From Bombyx mori (Eukaryota; Arthropoda; Insecta; Lepidoptera; Bombycidae): DNA of 64,000 nt. Shown piece by piece: positions 1-14,400 of this stretch (position 1 is the stretch's first letter; each line of letters begins with the position of its first letter). The stretch covers positions 12,462,001 to 12,526,000 of the forward strand of contig NC_085107.1 of NCBI RefSeq assembly GCF_030269925.1, in the 5' to 3' direction. The position numbers and the translations under genes are program-made. A model generated the notes under the pieces. The model made no database searches and was not told where the DNA came from. It saw nothing but the letters and a program-made list of their open reading frames with translations.

Positions 1-1203
1 ATTTTAACGCTATGTTATTGAAAGTGATTGGTTAAGTTCATCTTCATCCCCGTGGCTACGAAGCTACTCATCATAATAATATTAAAAAGAAATCACTTAC
101 ATCACTCGATACGTTCCAATCTAAATCTTATCTTGTACCTTTAAACGAGCAATTCTTGTATATATAGGTATATAATCTGAAACTCGGAAACGGCTCCAAC
201 GATTTTCAAAAAATTTTGTATACAGAGGATTTCGGGGGCGATAAATCGATCTAGCTACGATTTACTTTTTAGAAAATGTTGTTTTATTCGTGTTTTCAAT
301 AATCAACTTTATCGACAATCAACTTTATGACTCTTCCCGACATCTATTGGCGAATAATAATACTATTTTTCTTAATTGAGAGCAACTAACTGCTTTAAAA
401 ACACAACAAGATGGCGTTATAAAAAAAAAACCGAGCGTCGCTCGCTCATCAAGCAAAGCTCGGTCATCGTTTAGTTTAATTAATCACCACAACTAGATCT
501 TTAGTCGCATGAAAGAATATTGACTTTTCAACTAATCTCGACTAAAGCGGATTCTATTATAATTTTCTATAGAAGTTATAATTTACTGTAAAAAAAAAAC
601 AACGGTTTTATATTTTCGTAGATTACAAACTACCTCCTGAGGAAACTTGCAAATATAATACAGACATTATGCTTTAATAAAATGAATGCGGTAAGGACAA
701 TCTGAAACTAATTGGGATAGCTTGAGGATGCTAGAATCGCGTACCTGTATGCTGTGGTTAATGTGCGGGATCTTGAAATCGTCTAAGCTATAGTCGATAT
801 ACAATCAACGCTAAACAATATTTTAAACGTTCAACTAAAACTAAGTTCCCTAAATCTCCTAATACGAAAATTTTTCAAAATTAAACATTTTTACGTTAAA
901 ATACAGCTATCAATAACACTAGTAATATCTTTAATACTTACCTAATATATTTTTGACCCTAAGTAATGGACGGAGTTCCTGAGGGCTTCGAAATATACAA
1001 AACATTATCGTCTAAACCTACACTAGAATGCTTTCGTAAAACTAATAATATTATAACGTTAATCTATCTATAACTATCTATAATATATATTTGATATAAT
1101 AAATGACACATATTATTGAGAATGTGAATAACCATTAAAAATATAACCATAGTTTACCTGATTAAGAGGCGTGAGCACTCTTGAATAGGTATTTAATACG
1201 TTT
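1..1203. other. AT-rich DNA, nothing recognised
   Basis: No supported frame, RNA or repeat on either strand. Confidence 0.4.
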
Positions 1204-1468
1204 CGACGCTTGAAAGGCAAACGTGACTAAGCGACAATGCGTGAACTTTGCAGTAGACTAAATTATTTAAAGTTGAAATACCTGAAAACAAAATTTATTT
1301 TAACGAATCTAGCTGTAGTAGAATCTAGCTTAAGTAGTTGTAGGATTGAAATGATTTTAATAGACCTAGACGATATATATATTTTTTGCGCATCGAATAT
1401 GGTTATTGCCTATCATTTATGTACAAAGCAGTTATTGTCGCTTAGTCACGTTTGCCTTTCAAGCGTCG
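1204..1468. mobile_element. MITE-like element with perfect 35-bp terminal inverted repeats
   Basis: Bases 1204-1238 (CGACGCTTGAAAGGC...) are the exact reverse complement of 1434-1468. The 265-bp element is flanked on both sides by GTTT, a possible 4-bp target duplication. The interior is AT-rich and non-coding. Perfect arms suggest recent activity. Confidence 0.8.
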
Positions 1469-2213
1469 GTTTAATAAATTTAAAATTTCAGAAATAATGA
1501 ACAATAATCTTTCGCTCGCCTGTATTGTTAAACTTTATGTATTGTAATGATGACATTTTTCAATATTCTAATAATAAAATTTTGAAAGAAAGCTGATTTA
1601 TGAAAACAAAGTTTTGTTGGTCAACTTACTGACTATATTAATAGTATTTATTATTCTACAATTCGTGTAATTCATACTACTACATCTTAAATTAATTAAG
1701 TGCGATTATGCCGCAAGAGTTATTTTAAGTAGCAATCCGGCCCAAATTAATTTAATTACTAAAGAAACTAAACTAAACGTATGCATAATATTTTATACGA
1801 TACATACTATAAATATAATATATTCCATTTACATTACAACTGTGTTAAACTAAAAAAAAGTAAAATTATCAATAAATGATATCGAATCAAAATCGATTAT
1901 CGAAAAATATTATTTAGTGAACATTGAATCGAACGTAGAGTGATATATCGGTCGTTGATAATATGTTAGCGATCGCGTAATTCCCCAAAGAGATGGAATG
2001 GTCCTATTGTCTACCGGAAACCGCTGCGGGATGGCTTCCCGATTCGCACGTCAAACTAGAACAATCGATATTGCATCCGCCTATTTCGATTCGGGACAGA
2101 AATTTTGTGGTTTGACGAGCAGGCACCTGGTGGGAACCATGACATGTACTAAACGTACGACATATATTCTCACGGAATATTAACAAATTAATATTTCGTA
2201 TAATTAATTATAA
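1469..2213. other. Non-coding DNA; GC-richer patch near 1990-2150
   Basis: Short overlapping frames on both strands near 1998-2186 have no splice partners or motifs. Nothing else seen. Confidence 0.35.
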
Positions 2214-2295
2214 TTGTGTGTGTGTGTGTGTGTTCGGGTGTGTGTGTGTGTGAGCGTGTGTGTGTGCGTGTGTGTGTGTGTGTGTGTGTGCGTGG

Positions 2296-2333
<38 letters not shown>
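2214..2333. repeat. (TG)n microsatellite
   Basis: About 120 bases of TG repeats with occasional GC and GG interruptions. Frames through it are artefacts. Confidence 0.9.
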
Positions 2334-2336
2334 ACA

Positions 2337-3464
2337 TTTAATATCATTGAATGTTCTAGTCGCTTTATTTTGACTCCTATTAACGTAGTAACTTCTTTTT
2401 TTTTTCAAACCCACACCTCTGAATAAGCTGAATATTATTTTACAATAATCTCTTTTCAATATAATCATATTATTATGATCATATTCACCCATAATATGGA
2501 ATGATATTTTGAAATAAATAAGTTTTAATCATATTTACATCTCGCAAAAATCAAAAGAAATGTTAAATTTAAATAAAAATATAAAATCGAATTACGCTTC
2601 TTTTATTAAGCATTAGCATAGAAACCCTAAATCGCATCCTTCGAAATATAAATTTGTCAAGAAACGAAATAAAAATAATAGTATAATAATTATTCATCTA
2701 CTAATAATGGAATAAAAAAACCTACACATAATATTATTACAACTAGCGGAATGTCGAGTACGGACGGTCATATTAAAATTAAAATCAATACTTATCTTAA
2801 TAAAGAAAACGAAAAAACTACATCTAAATTTACGATCGATTAAAAGTAATGAGATATCAGTGGAAAGTTTGAATTCCCATTTATTTTAAAATCAGCATCA
2901 TAATACTTAATAGAAAACAAAAAAAAAATACTACTGAAGTTACCAAATAAAATCTGAGTCGATTGTTTTGAAACACGCCAAACGTTTTCAAGAGACCTCT
3001 GCCTAAAAAAATATTTTCACCGAATACTTGTGGTACTTGGGGACTTTGCACTGTAATAGTCGTACAAATATCGAGATATATACAGGGTTATGGCGAGACA
3101 TTGGAGACAAAACGTCGTATATCCGTGATCTCACCTTTACTAATTGTGATCTACGTAACCGTTTCTAAGATAACATTTCAAACACTTAGGATTTTATTCA
3201 TATTGAGTTATCGAAGGTTGATTGATACATACAAGAAGATTGGCAATAATTTTAACTATACCTTTTTCTACATAAGTGAATGTTAGTTTGTCCTCTAGGC
3301 AACACCATTCATCTGATTGTGATGAAACTTGGTGCATTGTTCTTGACTATCCAAAGAACAACTAAGCCGCTTCTTACCGCTTCTAAAAGTTTATCAAAAG
3401 TTCCAAAAGTTTCTCCTGCGATCAAGTTCTGGTATGACCTCCACTCAGTGTTCCGTCAGAACTA
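2337..3464. other. AT-rich DNA, nothing recognised
   Basis: No supported feature. A poly-T run at 2396 and a TACAGGGTTATGG motif near 3080 are the only marks. Confidence 0.35.
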
Positions 3465-3612
3465 CATGTGCCCTTCAAACAAGGCTTAAGAGAAGCACTT
3501 TATGGTAGGCAGATGCCTGGATGCACACCTGATATTGCAAGGGTCCACTCACCTTTCGCATGCACACAGGCATCGCATGCATACAGCCCTAAGTGTCTAC
3601 TATTAGTAAAAA
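3465..3612 (+). mobile_element. Tail of a jockey/CR1-type LINE, diverged subfamily
   Basis: CCTTCAAACAAGGCTT, GGTAGGCAGATGCCTGG and GATATTGCAAGGGTCCAC align with the last codons of the 61.3-kb LINE (FKRGLWRVLNGRQ and GIAEVHG). It ends in poly-A at 3608. Confidence 0.55.
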
Positions 3613-4221
3613 AAAAAAAAATTCTTACGTTCGTTTTTAAACTCATAATTACAAAGCAGTCATGAGAAAAACTTGTATTCAACAAAAAAGGTATGGGTGA
3701 TCTGTTTTTACGTAATAAAGGCAGAAATCCGTGAAGCATCTATCCATATTATTATTAGTGATTCACTGAATGATCTTAGGGAACAATTGTTTGACTTAGT
3801 TTTAATTAAAATTAATTTTGAAATTTACGAAGATTGTTTAAATATACCAATCAAAAATGTTCATAATAATATACAGTTTCATAGTTCTCACTATCAGAAC
3901 TTATTACCAAAACCTATTTGAGTTGTATTTTTTTTGGATACAAATTTTGAAAATAAGTCTTACTTGTTTTTATTATCTATGATTTGAGAAATCATTGTAT
4001 TAATCAATCGACCCGACCCAAATATTTTATTTTTGAGTATACATACATATCTATCTGAAATACTCGTAACCTATTACTGAAATAAATTTGAAACAGCTTA
4101 TAAATTCTAAGCAAAATTGGTTCTCACCATCCTTTGGAATGGCTGTTACACAGTTCTTAACTAAAAAATAATAAAACGTTTTAAAATAAATTGTCTCTTC
4201 ACGAAAGAAATTTAAAGCAAT

Positions 4222-4478
4222 TTTTTATTTTATTTTTTATTGCTTAGATGGGTGGACGAGCTCACAGCCCACCTGGTGTTAAGTGGTTACTGGAGCCCAT
4301 AGACATCCACAACGTAAACGCGCCACCCACCATGAGATATAAGTTCTAAGGTCTCAAATATAGTTACAACGGCTGCCCCACCCTTCAAAACGAAACGCAT
4401 TGCTGCTTCACGGCAGAAATAGGTAGGGTGGTGGTACCTACCCGCGCGGACTCACAAGAGGTCCTACCACCAGTAAGT
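4222..4478 (-). mobile_element. Bm1 SINE, 5'-truncated
   Basis: Poly-T then ATTGCTTAGATGGGTGG (3' end), the GAGCCCATAGACATC block and CCTACCACCAGTAA. The tRNA-like head is missing. Bm1 is the abundant tRNA-derived SINE of Bombyx. Confidence 0.8.
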
Positions 4479-7400
4479 CATAACGAAATTGTATAATCGC
4501 CTTATGGGATATGTAAGAGCTTCTAATTTAGAATATTTATTCACGGGTGGTAGTAACTACGTGATCATTATACTCATACTAATAGGTACGTCAAATGTAA
4601 GGAATTTAAGTAGGTATACATATATAGTTTCGTACGATTTACGAGACTTAGAGAAGCATTGAGTACAATAAACAAAAAAGGTGTTTATAGTTCATAATGC
4701 AACATATTTTAGCTGAATGAATTTTTTTTTATGGAAGTTCTAATACACGCATTTATTATGTCTTCTCGTCAAAGTACGTGAAACTAGTCGTGCGTGTCCT
4801 ATCAATATGAATACATTTCATCAGAATAGGACCTTATCAATGCTCCGATAGTGGAAAAATGTTGCCATAAATAGTTGTGTACTTACTTTTAGAAACCTAA
4901 CTTATTTCATTTTCCTCGATTTTCGGAAAAACCAAAACGTGAACCTTTCTATCGTCATTATAACCTAAGTTGCGATGGATATGGAAAATAATGAGGTCAC
5001 GTAACATTTCCTCTTCGGCAACATACATATTGTAGTTTACGTTAATATGAATTGAAATAAATAATCCAGAAGCGTTCACGAACGCAGTCGACTTTTAAAT
5101 TCGACTTTTAATGAAAACAAAAAACCTGTCATCGTTACAGTTTCATGGCGCGCTTAAATGCAAACTTAATTAGCTTATTTTTTTTAATTCCCGTAACATT
5201 CGGTTAAACCGTATTCTTTTAGAATTGGCATTGTCATTAATAACCCCCCGAAAACGTGTCCGGTGTAGTTTGGTCGGACCATCAAGAACGTAATAGAACT
5301 CATCTAAACTTGAGATAGCTTGCAACGTTTAGAGATGAGTTTTCTGTTATAACAGAAAACAAGTGTTGCAGACAACGGGTAAAAAAATAAGGGAAATTTT
5401 AGGAATAGAAAAGTAATTAAATGTCTATCCCGTAATTAAGTATCCCTAAATACCTATATCAATTTAAAGTTCAGTATGCCTATAATCCAAATTTCTCATA
5501 GGGCATTTAGTGAACAAGGCTTAAGTTAACAAGGATAACATACAAAAATAACATATAATAGACGTCACTACCTTAATTATAACAATTCACACTACACAAT
5601 ACACATAAGAAAAGCCGGTGTTATTGCTTTTTTAAGATAAAGAAAAATTGTCTATCTAAAACATATGCAAAAAAAAACGTGTTCACCTTCAAATTTGTGA
5701 TAATATGTTCACATAACTGAGCGAAAAAAACCAAGTTTGCAAAACTATTACGAGTATGTGATAAAATATGCCAAAAAATTGTTCTGTAACACGGCGTTTG
5801 AAAAATTTAATTAAAGATAAAATATTTTTAATTTTCCAAAAATATTAATTTTTTTTCTTTTTCTTTTTAATTTATAGTATCGTGGCGACTCACTTGAGAG
5901 CCTTGAATAACTTTTTAAGGTTTTACTAAAAAATAATACTTTAATCTACTTTTTTCTACGGTAATCTGTAGAGCAACAATAAAAAAAACGTTGTAGAACA
6001 TTCGCCTAAAAATTAAAAAGCAGAAAAACCTATTTTATCTAATAACGAACCGCTTCACGCAGCTTGTTGCATTGGTCTTAAACATTCAATCGAAAAAAAG
6101 CAATAACGTCGGTTATTTACTGTTTACACAAACATTGATAACATTAACATTAACACATACCCAAATAAAATGAGAACCTTAACCAAGCTGTGACGTTTAT
6201 TAACCCGAGTTGAACTCGATATAACATGATAAAACTGTTGTATAATACATAAACTTATTACATACAACGATTTTGTATTTACGAATCGTTACGTAAATGT
6301 ACAATTTATAGTTGAAACAAAAAAAAAATTATATTACATACAGACAATAGTATCAATATTTTTAAAACAAAAAAAAAAATCTTTGTACGTTATTTTAATT
6401 TTATTGTAGATAGACAATTTAATTTTAAACAATTTAACCCCAAAATGTTACGAAAAAAATTAATGTATTTCTTAACTACGCATGATACACATTATATGTT
6501 CGTGAATAATGATAATAACTACTTAATTTGATATGTTAATCTCTTTACGTTATTGCTGCTGAATGCACGTATTTTTTACCTTAAAAATTAGGAAGTAAAT
6601 TTAAATTGTAAATTATATTTTTTCACATTTTTTTATATTTTTTCAAATCATAACTGTGATTGAGCAAATATAATTAAATGATGGAATTTAATTTCGAAAT
6701 AAGATCCACTAACAGTACTTTGTTAAACATTTTCAAAATATACAATATATCGTGATTCGGATGTAATTACCCTTAACTTTTAATAAACACTTATAACTCT
6801 AAGTACATTCAAGTTAATTGATCATAAGAATATTTAATTTTAATAATTAATTAAATTAATGTGATGTCGAACAACATATTGTGATATCATTATTAATGAA
6901 TATTATTTATAAATTAATTTAAACTAGTATCTCTACTTCTCCCCCCCTAACACCAATACTACTGCTAATTGTTAATAAAACAAGAATCCATACGTAATGC
7001 AAATGAAATAAACAAAAATGCGTTAGCGTATAATGTTTCATTAAATAGCTTTAGTAATTGTGGCATGTGTTCTGATTACTTTAATTATAAAACTATTAAC
7101 TAAATTAAATTGAAAGTGCTGCTCGTAAAGGGCTAAATATGTTAGGAATAGCTTAAAAATATGCGTTATAGTATGTAACGTTGTTTATATCCGTTGAAAA
7201 AAATCTATATTCAAAACTAAAAAGAAAGCGTCCAATGAAAACATAATGATTTACCACGCGTGCGTTTATTTCGATATTTTGTTCGTTATTACAAAATCAT
7301 AAATGAGTACAATTTATCCTCGAGCGTATTATTCATGCGCTGGCACTCGTCAATGGACATTTGTGAGTGACGCAAATGTCACAAGTAAAAACTGAAACTT

Positions 7401-7783
7401 GGCGCGTATCGCGAATTCATCTCTAAAGTACAGGCGCGATAAAAAAAATATAGTTATATATTTATATATCCAAAGGTAACATGACTAGACGTGAACTTTG
7501 TTACAGTGCGACTATTCCAATGTCACTTCCCGTGTTAACGGCCAAATTGGACACGCACACATAAACAGAGCTCATGTCATTGTTATCTACGAGAAATCTT
7601 AAGCCAATTTGTGATAGCATTGAACTTTAATTGAGGCCTATAAAATCAAAGGCAGCTAAACGCCTTAATGTAGTAAAATAGATTATCTATGGCGCCATCT
7701 TGTTTAGTTAGTTGGACACGCTTCTGTATTTGCATGTTATAACAAATGCAACTAAATCTCTAGCAAATTCAATTCAAAAATTT
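4479..7783. other. 3.3 kb AT-rich DNA downstream of the receptor gene
   Basis: Apart from the palindrome at 5339-5360, many short poly-A/T runs are all that is seen. No gene supported. Confidence 0.4.
5301..5360. repeat. Nested inverted repeats with a 22-bp perfect palindrome
   Basis: 5339-5360 reads GTTTTCTGTTATAACAGAAAAC, its own reverse complement. Just left of it CTCATCTAAAC and GTTTAGAGATGAG form a second imperfect inverted repeat. Confidence 0.6.
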
Positions 7784-8142
7784 TATTTTGACTCTGTAGT
7801 CAAATATAAACGATTTTTATCATTCAAAATTCAGATTATTAGTAATATTCTCATTCTTTATAAATCTGCTTTAAAATGAAGAATATCGTAGCTACCCGTA
7901 CAAAGTTATTTCAGTTTCTCAAACCGGGAGTGTTGCTGACACTGGCCCTAGCAAGAGCAGTAGTACTTCGATGTATCGGGAGGAATAACGTGTTTAGGGC
8001 CGATTTTTGTAGTTTACCTGAATATTTGACAGACTTGGATTTAGCTGCCTTTGATTTTATAGGCCTCGATTTACCATTCGATCAACTAAATGCTACGGTT
8101 ACGTTTTCGGTTCGATGAAAGAGACAGTTTCGCCGCCGAACT
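7784..8142 (-). other. Probable 3' untranslated region of the receptor gene
   Basis: DNA just after the stop codon, ending near a minus-strand AATAAA (7789-7784). It includes a fragment of about 55 bases at 7919-7975 that matches the BMC1-type LINE 3' region found elsewhere in the window, so part of the transcript end may be transposon-derived. The true polyadenylation site is not proven. Confidence 0.35.
7915..7978 (-). mobile_element. Short BMC1-type LINE fragment in the receptor 3' flank
   Basis: CTCAAACCGGGAGTGTTGC and CACTGGCCCTAGCAAGAGC match the LINE 3' region; neither end of the element is present. Confidence 0.5.
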
Positions 8143-8460
8143 TTAGAATTTGTGACTGGCAGCCGGTTGTCCGGGGGGAGTCACGTTCATCCCCATATTA
8201 TCATAAGAGAAATCTAAGGTCGTATCTTCAGCCGGATGCCTGTTACTAAGAGCGGTGCTTATCGTCTTTGGCGTGGTTGCGCCTTGACTTTTATCCGACT
8301 GTGAGGTTCTGGTCTCTAAGTCCTTCACGTTGAGAGGTTGGTTCGTTCGTCTTAGGGGATCCGGGTTTCGTATTTCGAGCTTGAGTTCGGGTTTCGGTTT
8401 CGGCGCTTCGGCATGAGGGTTGTGATGCGTCAAGTCATTAGGGTACTGCTTCACGCGGTT
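8143..8460 (-). CDS. grnd: Grindelwald-like receptor, last coding exon (cytoplasmic tail)
   Basis: The exon opens after TTTTTAG with AAC CGC GTG and runs 105 codons to a TGA stop. It encodes a charged, proline- and threonine-rich tail with no predicted fold. The end, SYDNMGMNVTPPG, looks conserved rather than random and could be a docking site. In Drosophila Grindelwald the tail recruits Veli. The tail contains no recognisable death domain. Confidence 0.72.
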   Translation of the reverse strand, partial: NRVKQYPNDLTHHNPHAEAPKPKPELKLEIRNPDPLRRTNQPLNVKDLETRTSQSDKSQGATTPKTISTALSNRHPAEDTTLDFSYDNMGMNVTPPGQPAASHKF

Positions 8461-11400
8461 CTAAAAATAGAAATTATCTTAGTTACTTTTAAGTTTCTGG
8501 AATGTAATAGTAACAAAATTTGGGCATCGTTAAAGTCGTAATGGCGGATTTAATGCTTAATTTTCAGCTAAAACTTTTGTCCTATTTTTTATTATTATTT
8601 ATTAGGGCCATGCACCTATTAGGTTAAGTCGGATTTTTGTCCTAATTTAAATAAAACAATAGCTAAAGTATTGGAATGGCTATCATATTTCTCATGAAAA
8701 ACAATAATCACGTTACCGTTTTAAAATTACGATAAACACTACTGCTATGGTTTTTGTAATTCCAGTTTTATTATTTAGGTGGTCAAGAATACTCTTGTTT
8801 CTTACGTATAAGTCATGTGTCTACTTCGGTACCGATATAATAATAACTACATAGACTAGAACGCAGTTTGGAAATTTCCTTAGATCGCTGTAAAGTTTCG
8901 CAGAGCCTTAATGAAGGTAGGTAATTTAGGTACGTTGGCCGATGTCATAGAAGCGTCCAACTCCACCATCACTAATGGAGGCACGAAGTTCGTTCCATCA
9001 CACAACTAAACAATTTGCACCGAAGTTTTGTTTTCGGACAAATGTCAAGTTCGGATACTCCTTAAACTACTCAACGAATACTTGGATGCTTGAAACTCCG
9101 CCTTCGATCGGTAATTGAATACATTACAGTAGATACATTAAAGGAAAACATTTCATGACACGAAACTAAAATATTGTGAATGTGTACTTAAATTTCTTAT
9201 GAAAGAACACAAGACTTTTCTATCGGGAACAGGCAGACACAAGGTCTTTGTTAATCTAGACAGCTGGTAGCAGCTTAAGTCAACTGGCTACCAACCCAGC
9301 CCATAATAAACAAAAATCGAAATCTTCTTAAAAAAATAGCGGCAGTTCTATCCTTCAATCCATATATTGATACAGAATACGCCCTATCTATACTAATATA
9401 TAAATCTACAGTGGTTTTGACGGATGTTCCGTTATATCTACTGAACCATGAATCCGATTGACTTGAAACTTGGTATCCATGTAGAAAATACATGTACTTA
9501 ATGGATAGGCTAATATTTATTTGAGTATTGACAATAAATAATAATATTAATTTTAAATGCCCATCGAAGCGGGCGAGTACGGCTAGTGTAGATATAAGAT
9601 TCACTCTCGTATATAAATCATTTCAATATAAAATTAAGATGTCATTCAAGAAGATACAAAAAAAATATGTCGCCAATAATACAGCAAGTAAATCGCTTTA
9701 GCTTATCATTGTTTATTATAGTTATAGACTATTAGTTATATATTATAAAATGTGGACTTTGGCAACAAATAAAGGCTTTCGAAACCTACCTTAACATTTA
9801 TATGTAGTTTGTATTTGATCTTTTAATGTTCCGTCAAGCTTATAAAGACCATTTTTTACCACCATTTAGGAAAACAGACTTATTTTTTGGTCAGTATGTG
9901 ATATTATTTTGTGCGTTAAATGACATGCAAGTTATTTTAATTGAGTCGAGTAATTTCAAGTGCCACCTGTTTGTAATTATCTTAAAATTTGGTACTAAAA
10001 AAAATGTATATTTTTCATAAAGTTATCAGCGCGATTAAAACCGATACCACAACAATTTCAATGTACTTTTGCCGATTTTGAGGCAAATCACTAAAATATT
10101 CTTATATGTTTAAGTTGGAAAAAAAACAGAGAAGACTTTTTGAAACTGATCGACTTGTTTTTAGAATCCTATATGGGTTTAGTACGCAACGTGTCGCTGT
10201 AGGTCGGAATGTTAGCTTAAACGAGTTGTAGGCGTGGTCAAAAAACATTATAACGGCTTAATCTCGTCAACGACTTCAATAAAGTAAAAGTAAAAATAAT
10301 TTTAAAACTTGATACCCTTTTTTTGTAAATTTTAAAAGCTCATTATTAAAACACCACAAATATTGAACAGTGAAGGCTAATAATCACATAGTATGTAAAT
10401 GTGTGTAATAATTATCGGCGTTATTGCTTAGAGCGATCTCTTTCAGGCAAATATTTCTTTACATATGTAGGAAGGTCAAAAAATTATACAGTTATCCAAA
10501 ATATTGTCATTCAAAAAAAGAAAATCTATCTAAAAAAAATGCTTCATTAGCATGCATATATTTTTATATTTAGAAATGAACCCTATTTCTTGCCGATTTT
10601 ACACAGTGTCACTGTATTCTCAATCAGCGTAAAATCATATATCTACAAATAACTATTTTTCTCGTAAATTTTCCGCGACCAAGAAAACTTAAAACATTTT
10701 AATTATCGACAATATTTTATTATCCGTCACTGTAACAATATCATACTAGAAACTCTTTGATCATGAATCATAATTGGTTCTGATCAAAGAGCTGAAACCT
10801 TAATAGGTTGTAAATAATAAATTGCAATGAATAAGATCGTTACAATGGCGGCTTTATTGGTCAAAGCGATCACTCGCAGGTAACCTTACTAATACGCTAC
10901 TGTAACACGAGATTAAGCCGTAAAGTATTTAAATTTGATTTGTTATTCAGAGTAGCATCGGTGTTTATATAACATGATAATGGGATGTAAAGTCTGGACT
11001 ACACAAGAAGAATTTATCGAAAGCTAAATCACACTTAAGGAATCTTCGAGATGATGTCGCTACCCATCCGTTCTTGCAGCGTTTTGACACTGCGCCTCCA
11101 GTAATTGTTTCATAGTGACCGAACAATTAAAATGTATTATTTAAAAAATTTAAAACACTAATTTCAAGTTTGTCGACGCCTCGATATTCATCTTTAGGTA
11201 TATACCATAAAACGGGGTGACAAGGGATACAGGGGGTGACTAGGGATAAAATCAGGACTAAGTTGTACCCATAATAATTATAATGACTTGCAATCTTCGC
11301 AAAAACTATACAATTTTATCAGAGATAGTAGGATTTGTAAACTTTTATAATAGCAACATTGAGATATAATGAAGTTAGCCACAATCTCAAAATATTTGAA

Positions 11401-14400
11401 AGACTTTTTTTTAAAAAAACTGACAGAAATTTATGCCCCTCATAACTTTGTGAAAAAAAAAAAAAAAAAAAAAGTTTTATTGGAATTAGTAAAGTGATAT
11501 TTGTTTTGAATGCTTAAGTGTATGTTGAAGAAGCCGTAACGGGGTAGCCATAGCGTCCTGTCCTGGTGAAACTGGAAAGGCCTCCGGGCCACCAGTAATT
11601 ATTCAACCACAAAAAAAAAAAAAAAAATCCGTAGCGTTCACAAAACGTACGCTCGTCTAAAGCATAACCTCTAAAATATATAACTATATATTACATTCAC
11701 CAAATTATTTAACTTTGCCTGTCTTCATTACATAACATTTAACGTGTCTAAAATTTTTTTGTCATATTTCAATGTGCTCATTATTTCACATGTCATGTGT
11801 AGTTTTAGTGCCAAATACAAACTTATTAATGAATCTACAGCGTGATTTACAAATGAAATGAAATTAAATATAGAATACAGCGGCAGCTAATAATAGATTT
11901 CAGATATTCTCATAAGAGACTATTGTGTAAGCCGTCCTTTAAACATTTTATTATCAAAATTTGCCTTGTATTTAAACTAAATCTAATATTTGAGCCTAAA
12001 GCTTTTAACTCATTGAAGGGCTCAAGCCGCGAATATATCGATTAAATCAGATTACTATAAGCCCCAATATGCACTAATAATAAAAAATAATCTGGAGGCT
12101 TTTGACTGGATCGCACGAGTTCAACAACACATTTTCAACTAATTTCAATGAATTGTGTCATATTATTATGTGTCATGTCATATTATACGTATGATATATA
12201 TATTATCTGTAATGTTTTTGTATGATAGCATAAATAAGCTCCAAAATCGTAGCGTTTCTGATAGTTACTACCCATCTAGGCTCGGATTCAGAATCATCTG
12301 TTTTCACTTCTGAAGGTACGGTGTCTTGTGAGTCCACACGGCACTACCATTATGCCCATTTCTGCCGCGAAGCAGTAATGCGTTTCGATTTGCGTAAGAG
12401 TGGGGTAGCCGTCGTACTAAGGAACTGAGACTTGGGACTCAAGTAACAAGATGGGCGGTGGTATTAACGTGTTTGATCTCTATGGGCTCCGGTGAAGGGA
12501 GGATGATCATTCGGTTAAAAAGACCTTGCATTTTAAAGTAGAGGTTATAATGTGAGGAAGGGGCGTCGTAAAATGATGATGAATACTGTTGAGATTAAGT
12601 AGCATGAGACGTGATTTTCATTTTGGCCCTTCGTACAAAACATTGTGATGATTTTTGGAAAAATACTGACACGTGATCATCTCGAAGATACGAATACGAA
12701 TATTTATTCCAGATTCATTATCATGTTATATAATTATAGAACGAAAAAGATAGGATGGTTTATATACATATTTAAATACATAAATATTTATTACATTACT
12801 ACTCACGACTACTATCGGAAAGGTGCGTGTTGTTTACTGAAATACAACATACCAATTTTTGATAGAGTGTCCACGTAACAAACGTCCATGTACATTAACA
12901 AAATTAAACGTAACATGTTGTTGTATCAAGCAAAAATACTACACTTTGAAAATAGTATTAATGTTAAAATCATACATCGCTTACTGAATTCAAATAGTGG
13001 CCCAAGTAAAAATTCACCGATGGCATTTGAAAACGGACCTTAAAATGTATGTATTCTTTGAGAACGCGTTTACAAGATCATAATTCTTACGCGTTTGTTG
13101 TAATTGTTCGCGAGCAATCGGCGCCATTTTGTTGATTAGATTTCTATTTGAAAATTTTCAAAATACGAGTATACTTTGTTCTAAACATTTTTCAGTTATA
13201 GTTAGTTACCTTGGCTGGCTGGAACTTTTGCTTTAAATATCTCCAAGAGACTCTTCCTCTGCATACTATGATGAGAACTAGGACCAGTACTGCCAGAGCC
13301 ACACCGCTGACGATCAGAGCAGTTTGAGCTTCACGGTGTATGCCTACAACAGAAATTAATTCAATAAAAAAAATTCTTTATCATATGATGACCTGAGTAA
13401 AACTTCTCAGGCGACTTTTTTAATATAATATTATATTAAGGTATCTTTAACATGAATTTCCAAAAAAAATCGTTACTAATATTCATCAAAAGAAAAGCGA
13501 AACCTAAAAACATATCACTTATGAAACAGTTCTTAATGCGAAATAAAAAATACGTAATGACATCGTCTTCAGGTATAAAACCACACTAGAAAATATTTTA
13601 TATAACTAATATTCGCGTTCGCCTTGAGCGATACATGAGAGACAAATGAATTCGCTAAAGATATATTTCGTCGAAAAATGTTTTCATTTACCTTATCGAT
13701 TATGATACCTCCGAGAGATATCAATTACACATTAGATTCACAGTGATTTGCCAACAACAATGTGAAGTTATTCATATCATTACCATCATGCTGTTAGTAT
13801 CATTCAAATGTCAAATGCCTCAGTTTTGATTGCTATTGACATTTTAGGCAGGCGCTTTTAGGCAGACAAAACAACTTTTCAAAATACCGTAAAAATTTCT
13901 AACCATTAAAAACTTGTAGCGCCCTCAATTTTGTTACCTTATACGAAACATAAACCAGAATCTCCAAGGTCAAAGTGGATACTGAATTAATCCACTAATT
14001 CATACAATTTTAATCCCCTTCGTCACATTTTCGTATTTGTTGTATAGCGGAAACACGAGTAAATTACTAAATAATTCAATTGGCTATGAATAAAAAAAAA
14101 TTGGAAAGTACAGCAAAAAAACAAAATTAACAAGCCGTTAACGGCTTCATTAAATCCTCGCCGCGGATTGGTTTTTAATCGGCTTTCCTCTAGCACCTCC
14201 GTACCTGCCTTCAATCAATTAAAGGATTTCGCTCAGCCTGATCGAATGCTAACACTTTCAACGGTTGCAGTTAAATAAACTTGTCTCGGGCAAACATAAA
14301 AACTATTAGTGAGGCTGCGCTTTAACTCGAAGAGATTTTCTTCGAATGCTTAAGTTCTACCGCAAATTTCCTACCATTTAATAATATCATATTAAATAAT

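Larger units (their letters stand above)
8461..13209 (-). other. Receptor intron 3 (4.7 kb)
   Basis: Contains the dispersed repeat at 9380, the unknown retroposon tail at 11525 and a degenerate Bm1 at 12300. The rest is AT-rich with no supported frame. Confidence 0.6.

Noticed and set aside
2208..2492. Histidine/threonine- or cysteine/valine-repeat proteins
   Set aside because: They are translations of the TG microsatellite on either strand.
7876..8118. 80-codon frame on the plus strand
   Set aside because: It runs through a BMC1-type fragment in antisense and overlaps the 3' flank of the receptor gene; no start context or partner exon.
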